A stretch of 64,000 bases of DNA from Prauserella isguenensis (GTDB lineage Bacteria; Actinomycetota; Actinomycetes; Mycobacteriales; Pseudonocardiaceae), in NCBI RefSeq assembly GCF_014191605.1, contig NZ_JACHWU010000001.1, forward strand, positions 1,116,001 through 1,180,000, written 5' to 3'. Both the position numbers and the translations under genes were made by a program. Of this stretch, positions 9,099-16,129 are shown piece after piece; within the stretch, counting starts at the first letter, position 1; each line of letters starts with the position of its first letter. The notes under the pieces were generated by a model. That model worked only from the letters and a program-made list of their open reading frames with translations, was not told the origin of the DNA and did no database searches.

Positions 9099-9368
9099 AT
9101 GGGCATCAACTTCGGCGAGATCAAGAAGAAGGCTCAGGACGCCCTGAGCAAGAACAGTGACAAGGTCGAACAGGGCCTGGACAAGGCGAGCGGTTTTGCC
9201 AAGTCCAAGTTCGGCGACAAGGCCGACAAGATCGACAACGCGACCCAGAAGGCCAAGGACGCCCTGCACAAGCAGGCCGGTGACGAGGGCGACCAGGGCG
9301 GTGGCCAGGGTGGCCAGCAGCCCGGCCCGTCGGGCCCGTCCGGGCCGAGCGGACCGAGCGGGCACTGA
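9099..9368 (+). CDS. MT0933/Rv0909-like antitoxin family protein, no toxin nearby
   Basis: An 89-residue charged helical protein. I-N-F-G-E-I-K-K-K-A-Q-D-A-L followed by N-S-D-K-V-E-Q-G-L-D-K-A-S and G-D-K-A-D-K-I-D fits the MT0933 antitoxin family, whose members start with a similar pattern. The tail is G-Q-Q-P-G-P-S-G-P-S-G repeats, encoded by four near-identical 9-base units (GGGCCGTCC-type) at about 9325-9365. I chose the ATG at 9099 because the family pattern starts there; the longer frame from 9021 adds unrelated sequence. Neither neighbour resembles a toxin, so the antitoxin label describes family membership only. Confidence 0.75.
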   Translation: MGINFGEIKKKAQDALSKNSDKVEQGLDKASGFAKSKFGDKADKIDNATQKAKDALHKQAGDEGDQGGGQGGQQPGPSGPSGPSGPSGH

Positions 9369-9504
9369 GCCCGCGGCCGGCGGGCCCGGGGCGACCGGGG
9401 TCCTGCCGGCGGCGATGAACGCTGTGGTGCCGGCGCGGTGAGCACCGCCTGCCCCGGGCGGGTCGGCGTCGGCCAGGCCGGGCGGCCGCGGTCGGGTCAC
9501 CGGG

Positions 9505-10494
9505 TCAGGCGACCTCGCCGGTGAGCACGTCGCCGTCGAGCGACGTCAACCAGCCGCCGCGTTCACCCAGTGAGAGCAGCCCTTCGAGGGCATCGGCGGC
9601 ACGCAGGTCCAGTGTGACCGGCGTGCGCGGTGCCCCCTGCTGTTGTTCGAGGGCTGCGTGGGCCGCGTGACCCGCGTCGATCGTGGCGGCGAGCCCGCCG
9701 GTCGAGGCCAGTGACCCGCGTGCCGCGCCGAGCAGACCCAGCGCCTCGTCGAGTACGGGCAGCAGCGCGCCGCGATTGCCCTCGGTCATGGCTCGCACCA
9801 GTTCCGGGCGCGTGCCCGCGACGCGGGTACCGTCCCGCAACGATCCCGCCGCGAGAGCGGCCGTCAGCGGCCCGCCGGCCCCGGCGACGTTCGCCAGTAC
9901 CGCGGCGAGCAGATGCGGCAGGTGTGACGTCCTGGCGACCGTGCCGTCGTGCGCGAGCGCGGGCAGCGCGATGACCCGAGCACCGGCGTCGAACGCCAGC
10001 GCCGCGGCCTCTCGCCATGCCGTGAGGTCCGTGCCGGGCTCGTCGTCGGCCGCGGCCTCCTCGGCGCACACGACCCAGGTCGCGCCGTCGAACAGCGTCG
10101 CCGTCGCGGCCTTCCAGCCGGACTCGGCCGTTCCCGCCATCGGATGCCCGCCCGCGTAGCGCGTCTGCGGGGCGAGGCGGGCGACGGCGTCGCGCACCGG
10201 GGCCTTGACGCTCGTGACGTCGGTGAGCAGGCAGTGCGGTGCGTGTGAGGCGACCGTGCGGAGGACGTCGTCGACCGCGGTGAGCGGCACGGCGAGTACG
10301 ACGAGGGCGTCGGCGTCCGCGGCGCGGTCCAGGGCGCTCGCGAGTCCGGTGGTGGCGTCGTACCCGTCGGCGAGGGCGGCGTCGACGTCCGCCTGGGAGT
10401 CGGAGACTCCCCAGCAGGTGCGGCCTGCGGCCACGGCGGCCCGCAGCACCGACCCGCCGATGAGTCCCAGTCCGATCACACACACGTCACGCAC
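9505..10494 (-). CDS. tyrA: Prephenate dehydrogenase
   Basis: A 329-residue NAD(P)-dependent enzyme of tyrosine synthesis that oxidatively decarboxylates prephenate (or arogenate). The Rossmann glycine motif V-I-G-L-G-L-I-G-G-S-V is at residues 5-15. The conserved G-G-H-P-M-A-G-T near residue 125 holds the catalytic-site histidine and the substrate loop. T-D-V-T-S-V-K precedes it. I start at the GTG giving M-R-D-V-C-V-I-G; the GTG 21 bases upstream adds seven residues before the fold. There is no ACT or chorismate mutase domain, as in other actinobacterial single-domain TyrA proteins. Confidence 0.9.
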   Translation of the reverse strand: MRDVCVIGLGLIGGSVLRAAVAAGRTCWGVSDSQADVDAALADGYDATTGLASALDRAADADALVVLAVPLTAVDDVLRTVASHAPHCLLTDVTSVKAPVRDAVARLAPQTRYAGGHPMAGTAESGWKAATATLFDGATWVVCAEEAAADDEPGTDLTAWREAAALAFDAGARVIALPALAHDGTVARTSHLPHLLAAVLANVAGAGGPLTAALAAGSLRDGTRVAGTRPELVRAMTEGNRGALLPVLDEALGLLGAARGSLASTGGLAATIDAGHAAHAALEQQQGAPRTPVTLDLRAADALEGLLSLGERGGWLTSLDGDVLTGEVA

Positions 10495-10570
10495 GGTGCA
10501 GATCCTGGCACACACCCGTCAGCCCGCGCCCGTCCCCGAGCGCACCGGGCGTGCCCTGATGGCACCGAGC

Positions 10571-10586
10571 GTGCCCTCAAGGGCAC
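10571..10586. repeat. Partial copy of the dispersed GTGCCC/GGGCAC palindromic repeat
   Basis: GTGCCCT-CA-AGGGCAC, followed by CTTGCGGGC. It fills the 118-base spacer between the M20 gene and tyrA together with a related GTGCCC box at 10550. It resembles the outer arms of the larger repeats at 46684, 51379 and 60868. Confidence 0.5.
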
Positions 10587-10612
10587 CTTGCGGGCACAAC
10601 CACCCCCTGCGC

Positions 10613-11842
10613 CTATCGCAACGTCGACAGGGCGTAGGCGGCGTGCATGGCTACGCCATGGGCCATGGCGTCCTCGTGATGACGGACGCGGTTCGAATGG
10701 TTCGCGGGCGCCTCCGCGGGATCGACGTCCGGCGGGCAGCCGCCGAGCAGGGCGAACGCACCGGGCACGCGCTGCAGCACGTACGAGAAGTCCTCACCGC
10801 CCATGATCGGCTCCGGCAGCGGGGCGGCGTTGTCCGGTCCGAGGACGGTCGACGCGAGGTCCAGCACGCGCGCGGCCTCGTCGGGGTCGTTGGCGGTCAC
10901 CGGATACCCCGGCGTGAGGTCGATCTGCACCCGGCAGCCGTACGCCGCGGCGATGCCCTCGCACACCTTCTCCACCTCGGCGCGCATCGTGGCCCGCGCG
11001 CCGTCGGACAGGGTGCGCATCGTGCCCTCGACGAACGCCGTCTCCGGGATGATGTTCGTGGTCGTGCCCGCCTCGAGGTGCGTCACCGACAGCACGGCCG
11101 GTTCCGTCGCGGCGAAGCGCCTGCTCGACATCGTGTGCAGCGCGCCGACCAGCGCCGCGGCCGCCGGGATCGGGTCGATCGCCGCCTCCGGCACCGAGCC
11201 GTGCCCGCCCTTGCCGAGGACGCGCACGTGGAAGTCGTCCACCGCGGCCATCAGCGGACCGGGCCTGGTGTGCACCGTGCCGCTCGGCAGTGTCGGGTAG
11301 ATGTGGACGCCGAACGCCCGCTCGACGCGTTCGCCCGCTGCTTCCAGCACGCCTTCGTGGATCATGTGCCGTGCGCCGTGCTGGCCCTCCTCTCCGGGCT
11401 GGAACATGAACACGACCGAGCCTGCGAGCTCGTCGACGTGCCGGGACAGCAGGCGCGCCGCCGAGACGAGCATCGCCACATGCGTGTCGTGCCCGCAGGC
11501 GTGCATGACGCCGTCGACCTCGGACGGGAACTCGAGACCGGACTCCTCCTGGAGCGGCAGCGCGTCCATGTCGCCACGCAACAGCACCGAGGGGCCGGGC
11601 TTCGCGCCGCGCAGCACGGCGGTGACCGACGTCGACGTCTTCCCGGTGGTGATCTCCAGCGGCAGGCCGTCGAGCGCGTCGAGGATCCGCCGCTGGGTGT
11701 TCGGCAGCCGGAGGCCGATCTCGGGGCCGGCGTGGAGGCGCCTGCGCAGCGCAACGGTGTCCGGCTGCAGCTGCCGTGCCTCGTCGAGCAGCCGGGGCAA
11801 CACCAGGTCGGGAAGGGTGGGGAGCTGTTCGGGTCCGGTCAT
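10613..11842 (-). CDS. M20-family amidohydrolase (N-acyl-amino-acid / indole-acetyl-amino-acid hydrolase type)
   Basis: A 409-residue metallo-amidohydrolase. L-R-R-R-L-H-A-G-P-E lies at 33-41, G-D-M-D-A-L-P at 90-96 and H-A-C-G-H-D at 114-119, supplying the di-metal ligands. A conserved cysteine/histidine pair in the H-A-C-G-H-D box is typical of the AmaA/HipO/ILR1 subgroup. A dimerisation domain lies at about 200-310, and the C-terminal M-G-G-E-D-F-S-Y is the last metal-binding motif. These enzymes release amino acids from N-acyl conjugates; the actual substrate cannot be told. It is cytoplasmic, without a signal peptide. Confidence 0.9.
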   Translation of the reverse strand: MTGPEQLPTLPDLVLPRLLDEARQLQPDTVALRRRLHAGPEIGLRLPNTQRRILDALDGLPLEITTGKTSTSVTAVLRGAKPGPSVLLRGDMDALPLQEESGLEFPSEVDGVMHACGHDTHVAMLVSAARLLSRHVDELAGSVVFMFQPGEEGQHGARHMIHEGVLEAAGERVERAFGVHIYPTLPSGTVHTRPGPLMAAVDDFHVRVLGKGGHGSVPEAAIDPIPAAAALVGALHTMSSRRFAATEPAVLSVTHLEAGTTTNIIPETAFVEGTMRTLSDGARATMRAEVEKVCEGIAAAYGCRVQIDLTPGYPVTANDPDEAARVLDLASTVLGPDNAAPLPEPIMGGEDFSYVLQRVPGAFALLGGCPPDVDPAEAPANHSNRVRHHEDAMAHGVAMHAAYALSTLR

Positions 11843-11972
11843 GCGGTCGATCCTGGCACGAGCCGCCCGAGCCCCGTGACCGTCGGTGGCGAACCGCCGC
11901 GAAACGGACGGCGAAACAGACGGGCCGCTTTCGAGCCGTCACCTAAGGTCACGCGGGTATACGGTAGGGCCC

Positions 11973-12455
11973 ATGCCGGTGGAGGAGCCGATCACGGGAT
12001 TCGCGGTGGCCGTCGTGCGCGAGGACGGCCGGTGGCAGTGCAGTGCGCTGGACCAGGCCGCACTCGCCGAACTCGACGCTGCCATCACCGAACTGCGCAA
12101 ACTGCGTTCGACGGGCGCGGTGTTCGGAATGCTGGCGGTGGACGACGAGTTCTTCGTGATCGTCCGCCCCACGCCGAGCGGCGCCCAGCTGATGATGTCG
12201 GACGCCGCGGCGGCGCTGGACTACGACATCGCCGCCGACGTGCTGGACCTGCTGCGTGCCGAACCGCCCGACGAGGACGACGACACGATCTGGCCGGAGG
12301 GTGACCTCGAGGTGCTGTCCGATCTGGGTATGCCCGCGCCCGAGCTCGAGGTCATCGCGGGTGAGACGGATCTGTACCCGGACGAGCAGCTGGGCATGAT
12401 CGCGCAGCGCTGCGGGTTCGGCGACGAGTTCAACAAGGTCCTCGACGAGCTGTGA
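11973..12455 (+). CDS. tRNA adenosine deaminase-associated protein
   Basis: A 160-residue acidic protein. The order, size and sequence (F-A-V-A-V-V-R-E-D-G-R-W, acidic D-E-D-D-D-T-I-W-P-E-G-D-L, ending F-N-K-V-L-D-E-L) match the actinobacterial protein always encoded just upstream of tadA. The reading frame could extend upstream, but the ATG at 11973 is where the conserved domain starts. It overlaps tadA by four bases (GTGA). Its biochemical role is unknown; linkage suggests a partner or regulator of the deaminase. Confidence 0.85.
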   Translation: MPVEEPITGFAVAVVREDGRWQCSALDQAALAELDAAITELRKLRSTGAVFGMLAVDDEFFVIVRPTPSGAQLMMSDAAAALDYDIAADVLDLLRAEPPDEDDDTIWPEGDLEVLSDLGMPAPELEVIAGETDLYPDEQLGMIAQRCGFGDEFNKVLDEL

Positions 12456-12952
12456 ACCCGTCGCACGCCGACGAGTCCGCGGTGCGCGAGGCACTGCGTT
12501 TCGCGAGACACGGCTTCGACGGTGTCCGCGGCGGTGCTGCGGCGGACGCGGACGTGCCGATCGGGGCGGCCGTGTTCGACGCGGGCGGCAGGCTGCTCGC
12601 GGGCGCCCGCAACGCGCGTGAGGCGCTGGGCGACCCGACGGCGCACGCCGAGGTGCTGGCACTGCGCGCCGCGGCGGCCGAACACGGCGACGGCTGGCGG
12701 CTCACGGGCTGCACCCTGGCCGTGACGGTCGAGCCGTGCACGATGTGCGCGGGTGCACTCGTGCTCGCACGTGTCGACCGCGTCGTGTTCGGGGCGTGGG
12801 AACCGCGGACGGGGGCGGCCGGGTCGCTGTGGGACGTCGTGCGTGACCGCAGGTTGAACCACCGGCCCGAAGTGCTCGGTGGCGTGCTCGAAACGGAGTG
12901 TTCGGCCCTGCTCGAGGAGTTCTTCGCAGCGCATCGGGGCGACGCCGGTTGA
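12452..12952 (+). CDS. tadA: tRNA-specific adenosine deaminase
   Basis: A 166-residue zinc deaminase that converts the wobble adenosine of tRNA-Arg(ACG) to inosine. The zinc and catalytic motifs are H-A-E at 65-67 and P-C-T-M-C at 95-99, with the characteristic E-P-C preceding. Translation starts at a GTG inside the stop region of the preceding gene, so the two are coupled. A tRNA-Ser gene follows 60 bases later. Confidence 0.95.
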   Translation: MNPSHADESAVREALRFARHGFDGVRGGAAADADVPIGAAVFDAGGRLLAGARNAREALGDPTAHAEVLALRAAAAEHGDGWRLTGCTLAVTVEPCTMCAGALVLARVDRVVFGAWEPRTGAAGSLWDVVRDRRLNHRPEVLGGVLETECSALLEEFFAAHRGDAG

Positions 12953-13012
12953 GCGGTGCGGGAGACCCACCCCCGTGTAATCGGTGGTCGGCCGTGTCGT
13001 AACCTATTTAGC

Positions 13013-13097
13013 GGTAGCGTGTCCGAGCGGCCGAAGGAGCGCGACTCGAAATCGCGTGAGGTGAGAGCCTCCGTGGGTTCGAATCCCACCGCTACCG
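13013..13097 (+). tRNA. tRNA-Ser (anticodon CGA)
   Basis: Acceptor arms GGTAGCG (13013-13019) and CGCTACC (13090-13096) pair perfectly, with discriminator G at 13097. The anticodon loop CTCGAAA has CGA at 13047-13049, reading UCG. A long variable arm (class II) and the TTCGAATCC T-loop are present. The CCA end is not encoded. Confidence 0.95.
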
Positions 13098-13136
13098 CGC
13101 TTGGTCTCTGAGGGAGAGCAGTCTCCGAGGAGATCT

Positions 13137-13177
13137 GAAACGGGGCAGGTGCTCATGATGAGCGCCTGCCCCGTTTC
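13137..13177 (+). terminator. Terminator of tRNA-Ser(CGA)
   Basis: A hairpin with GAAACGGGGCAGG (13137-13149) pairing to CCTGCCCCGTTTC (13165-13177); the stem continues inwards through TGCTCAT/ATGAGCG with one wobble. The stem runs into TTTC on the 3' side. Confidence 0.8.
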
Positions 13178-13195
13178 GTGTGTTCAGGCGCCCGT

Positions 13196-13253
13196 GATCG
13201 GTGCGGCTTCTCGAGGTCGCCGCACCTGCTCAAGATCGGTGCGGCTTCTCGAG
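13196..13253 (+). repeat. Direct repeat of 20 bp, two copies
   Basis: GATCGGTGCGGCTTCTCGAG occurs at 13196-13215 and 13234-13253, exact, with an 18-base gap. The repeats sit between the tRNA terminator and the short hydrolase-like gene, at the place where a normal-length member of that family would have its first half. Confidence 0.85.
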
Positions 13254-13314
13254 ACGGGTACTGCGGAGTAGCATCCCGGCCCTCGTGTCCGCGCCGAGAG
13301 CCGAGGAGACGTCG

Positions 13315-13554
13315 ATGTCCGATCAGCCCGCCGACGGGCCGGTCGTACTCACCGAACGCACCGACGTGCTCGCCGCCGGACGCCGGCGGGCCGCGTCCTC
13401 GGTGTGCGGCACGTTCGAGGTCTCCGGCGGCGAGATCGTGCTGTGGCGGGACTATGTCGACTGGACCACCGTGCTCGCTACGAGCGCGCGGGGCGGGGTC
13501 GACGCACCGGTGCAGGTGGTCCGGTCCACGGTGGGACGTTCGGCTCGCCGCTGA
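13315..13554 (+). CDS. Half-length limonene-1,2-epoxide hydrolase-like protein
   Basis: A 79-residue protein whose residues 10-55 (L-T-E-R-T-D-V-L, then C-G-T-F-E-V, then W-R-D-Y-V-D-W) match the second half of the limonene-epoxide-hydrolase/SnoaL-like fold. In full-length enzymes of about 130-150 residues R and D of this half belong to the catalytic Asp-Arg-Asp triad. The first half with the other Asp is absent in all frames upstream. It has its own ribosome site (CGAGGAGA) before the ATG at 13315. It could be a remnant, or a small protein that pairs with another subunit. The C-terminus after R-G-G-V-D-A-P is not family-like. Confidence 0.6.
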   Translation: MSDQPADGPVVLTERTDVLAAGRRRAASSVCGTFEVSGGEIVLWRDYVDWTTVLATSARGGVDAPVQVVRSTVGRSARR

Positions 13555-13645
13555 TCACTGCGCACGTTCGCGCCGATGAACAACCGACGAACGGACCCCT
13601 CCGGCTCGGGCATTCTCCTTTCGGCGATAACCCGAATGGGTAAAG

Positions 13646-15568
13646 ATGCGTGCCGTGACCGCACTCTCCAGACGCGCGACGCGGGTCGTCTCGGCACTCT
13701 CCGCGACAGCGGTGGCCGGTTCGCTCGTGCTCGCCACCCCAGCGAACGCACACACCGCAGCGAACGACCGGACCCCGGAGGCCGCCTCCGACACCCGCAT
13801 CCATGACGTCCAGGGCACCGGGCGGATCTCCCCCGTGGACGGCCAGACCGTCACCGTGCCCGGCATCGTGACCGCGAAGCGACAGTTCGGCAGCGTCCGG
13901 GGCTTCTGGGTGCAGGACCCCCAGCCGGACGACGATCCGCGGACGAGCGAGGCGCTGTTCGTCTACAACGGTGACGAGACCCCGGACGTGGCCGTCGGTG
14001 ACGAGGTGTCGGTCACCGGCGAGGTGAGCGAGTACCGGCCGCAGGGGCGGGATTCGGCGTTCCAGACGTCCACACAGCTGGGCGACGCCGAGTGGACCGT
14101 CGCCTCGTCGGGCAACGAGCTGCCCGAGGCCCTCGAGCTGACCCCGGACGCCGTACCGGAGACGCTCGCGCCCGAGAGGGGCGACCTGGAGGAGTTCGAG
14201 CTCCGGCCCGACAAGTACGCGCTGGACTTCTGGGAGGCCCACGAAGGTGAGCGCGTGTCGGTCGCCGATGCGCCGCTGGTCAGTCGCAGCACGGACTACG
14301 ACGAGCTGTACGTGACCACGAAGCCGGAACAGAACCGCACCCCGCGGGGCGGTGTCGTCTACGGCGACTACGACGCGCCGAACACCGGGCTGCTGAAGAT
14401 CGAGTCGCTGATCCCGTTCTCGGAGCGCCCGTTCCCGACGGCGAACGTCGGCGACACGCTCACCGGCACCACGACCGGTCCGCTGGAGTACGACCAGTAC
14501 GGCGGCTACACGCTGCAAGCCACCGAGCTGGGCGAGGTCGAGAGTGGCGGGCTCGAGCGCGAGACGACACAGGAGCAGCGCCCCGGAGAGTTGTCCGTGG
14601 CGACGTACAACGTGGAGAACCTGTCCGCCGTCGACGAGCAGGCCACGTTCGACGACCTCGCCGAGGGGGTCGCGAAGAACCTGCGGTCGCCCGACGTCGT
14701 GACGCTCGAGGAGATCCAGGACAACAACGGTGCCGACGGCAACGGCGACGGCGTCGTGGCGGCCGACGAGACGCTCGACAGGTTCGTCGAGGCGATCGAG
14801 GCCGCGGGTGGGCCGAAGTACGAGTACCGCCAGATCGACCCGCAGGACCTCACCGACGGCGGCCAGCCGGGCGGCAACATCCGCGTGGGATTCCTCTTCA
14901 ACCCGAAGCGAGTGTCGTTCGTGGACCGTGAGGGTGGCGACGCGACCACGGCCGTCGAGGTCGAGAAGACGCGCCGCGGCACGGCGAAACTGTCGGCGTC
15001 GCCGGGCAGGATCGATCCGCAGCACGAAGCGTGGGACGACAGCCGCAAGCCGCTCGCCGGTGAGTTCGAGTTCCGTGGGCGGACGGTGTTCGTCGTGGCG
15101 AACCACTTCGCGTCGAAGGGCGGCGACGAGCCGATCCACGGCCGGTATCAGCCGCCGACGCGTTCGTCCGAGGAACAGCGCCACGAACAGGCCGAGGTCG
15201 TGCGGGGCTTCGTCGACGAGCTGCAACAGGTGCAGCCGAACGCCAACGTCGTCGTCGCCGGGGATCTGAACGACTTCCAGTTCTCCGAGACCGTGGCGAC
15301 GCTGACCGACGGCGGTGCGCTCACGTCGCTGATCGACACGCTGCCCGCGAAGGAACGGTACAGCTACGTCTACGAGGGCAACTCGCAGGTGCTCGACCAC
15401 ATCCTCGTGTCCGACTCGCTGCGCCGGGTCGACTACGACGTCGTGCGCATCAACTCCGAGTTCGCCGAGCAGGCCAGTGACCACGACCCGCAGATCGTCC
15501 GTTTCAAGCCGTCCGCGGGCCACAACTTCGACCATTGGGACCGGTTCTGGTCGCACTTCGGAAGGTGA
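13646..15568 (+). CDS. Secreted endonuclease/exonuclease/phosphatase-domain nuclease (ExeM/NucH type)
   Basis: A 640-residue exported protein. The signal peptide ends near residue 35 (A-T-P-A-N-A-H). Residues about 55-290 hold an OB-fold-like domain (D-V-Q-G-T-G, then G-I-V-T-A-K, then G-F-W-V-Q-D-P) as found in extracellular DNases. Residues about 315-635 are an endonuclease/exonuclease/phosphatase domain, with T-Y-N-V-E-N-L, the L-E-E-I-Q-D-N-N-G metal-binding Glu, G-D-L-N-D-F and the S-D-H-D-P terminal motif. These proteins degrade extracellular DNA for nutrition or biofilm turnover. There is no LPXTG or lamin-tail domain. A short spacer follows, then the converging FtsK-like operon. Confidence 0.9.
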   Translation: MRAVTALSRRATRVVSALSATAVAGSLVLATPANAHTAANDRTPEAASDTRIHDVQGTGRISPVDGQTVTVPGIVTAKRQFGSVRGFWVQDPQPDDDPRTSEALFVYNGDETPDVAVGDEVSVTGEVSEYRPQGRDSAFQTSTQLGDAEWTVASSGNELPEALELTPDAVPETLAPERGDLEEFELRPDKYALDFWEAHEGERVSVADAPLVSRSTDYDELYVTTKPEQNRTPRGGVVYGDYDAPNTGLLKIESLIPFSERPFPTANVGDTLTGTTTGPLEYDQYGGYTLQATELGEVESGGLERETTQEQRPGELSVATYNVENLSAVDEQATFDDLAEGVAKNLRSPDVVTLEEIQDNNGADGNGDGVVAADETLDRFVEAIEAAGGPKYEYRQIDPQDLTDGGQPGGNIRVGFLFNPKRVSFVDREGGDATTAVEVEKTRRGTAKLSASPGRIDPQHEAWDDSRKPLAGEFEFRGRTVFVVANHFASKGGDEPIHGRYQPPTRSSEEQRHEQAEVVRGFVDELQQVQPNANVVVAGDLNDFQFSETVATLTDGGALTSLIDTLPAKERYSYVYEGNSQVLDHILVSDSLRRVDYDVVRINSEFAEQASDHDPQIVRFKPSAGHNFDHWDRFWSHFGR

Positions 15569-15733
15569 CGACGAGGTAGCCGGGCTTGCGGCCGGTCGTC
15601 CCTTGCGGACGGCCGGCCGTTGTCGTGCGCGACCGGGTTGTGGATTCCGGGGCCGGTGGCGCGTTCCCCGGGGCCGGTGGCGTGGAGCTGCGCTCGTGCG
15701 GGGCCGGCTTCCACCGGGGAAACCGGTTCGACG

Positions 15734-16129
15734 TCAGCGGGCGCGCCAGCCCAGTTTCAGCACCGCCTGGGCGAGTTCGTGGTAGGCGGGCCGGATGTCG
15801 TCGGCATAGCGGGACGCCTGTTCGCCGCGCGCGGTCGGCACCGGCTCCGGGTCGGCGCCCACGTCGAGCCACGACAGCCGCGCCACGTTGTCCCGCGCCA
15901 TCGACCACCACCGGCGCGCCCGGTCGGCCATCGCCTCCTCGGCCTCGGTCGCCGCGGTCAGGTTCTCCTCCGCGGCCTGGATCTCGGCGTACAGCTGCTG
16001 TTCCCGCGCCTGCTCCCACGTGCGCAGCTCCTCGGCCGCCGTGCGCGCCAACCCGATGGTCTCCTTGTACCGCGCCGCCGCCGACGTCGCACCACCGCCC
16101 GCCGCCGATGCGCCGTATCCGTCAGTCAT
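15734..16129 (-). CDS. Small coiled-coil protein, last gene of the FtsK-like operon
   Basis: A 131-residue, mostly helical protein. After a Gly/Ala-rich start (residues 1-18), residues 20-85 form a coiled coil rich in Glu, Ala and Arg (Y-A-E-I-Q-A-A-E-E-N-L-T-A-A-T-E). The C-terminal part carries a W-W-S-M-A-R-D motif and a conserved-looking G-A-D-P-E-P-V. The ATG at 16129 overlaps the ATPase stop by eight bases (ATGACTGA), so it is coupled to that gene. There is no WXG motif, no Y-x-x-x-D/E export signal and no signal peptide. I recognise no family with certainty. Confidence 0.75.
   Translation of the reverse strand: MTDGYGASAAGGGATSAAARYKETIGLARTAAEELRTWEQAREQQLYAEIQAAEENLTAATEAEEAMADRARRWWSMARDNVARLSWLDVGADPEPVPTARGEQASRYADDIRPAYHELAQAVLKLGWRAR

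Noticed and set aside
13013-13554. Integrated element at tRNA-Ser(CGA)
   Set aside because: No integrase, and no repeat of the tRNA 3' end; the 20-base direct repeats downstream do not match the tRNA.
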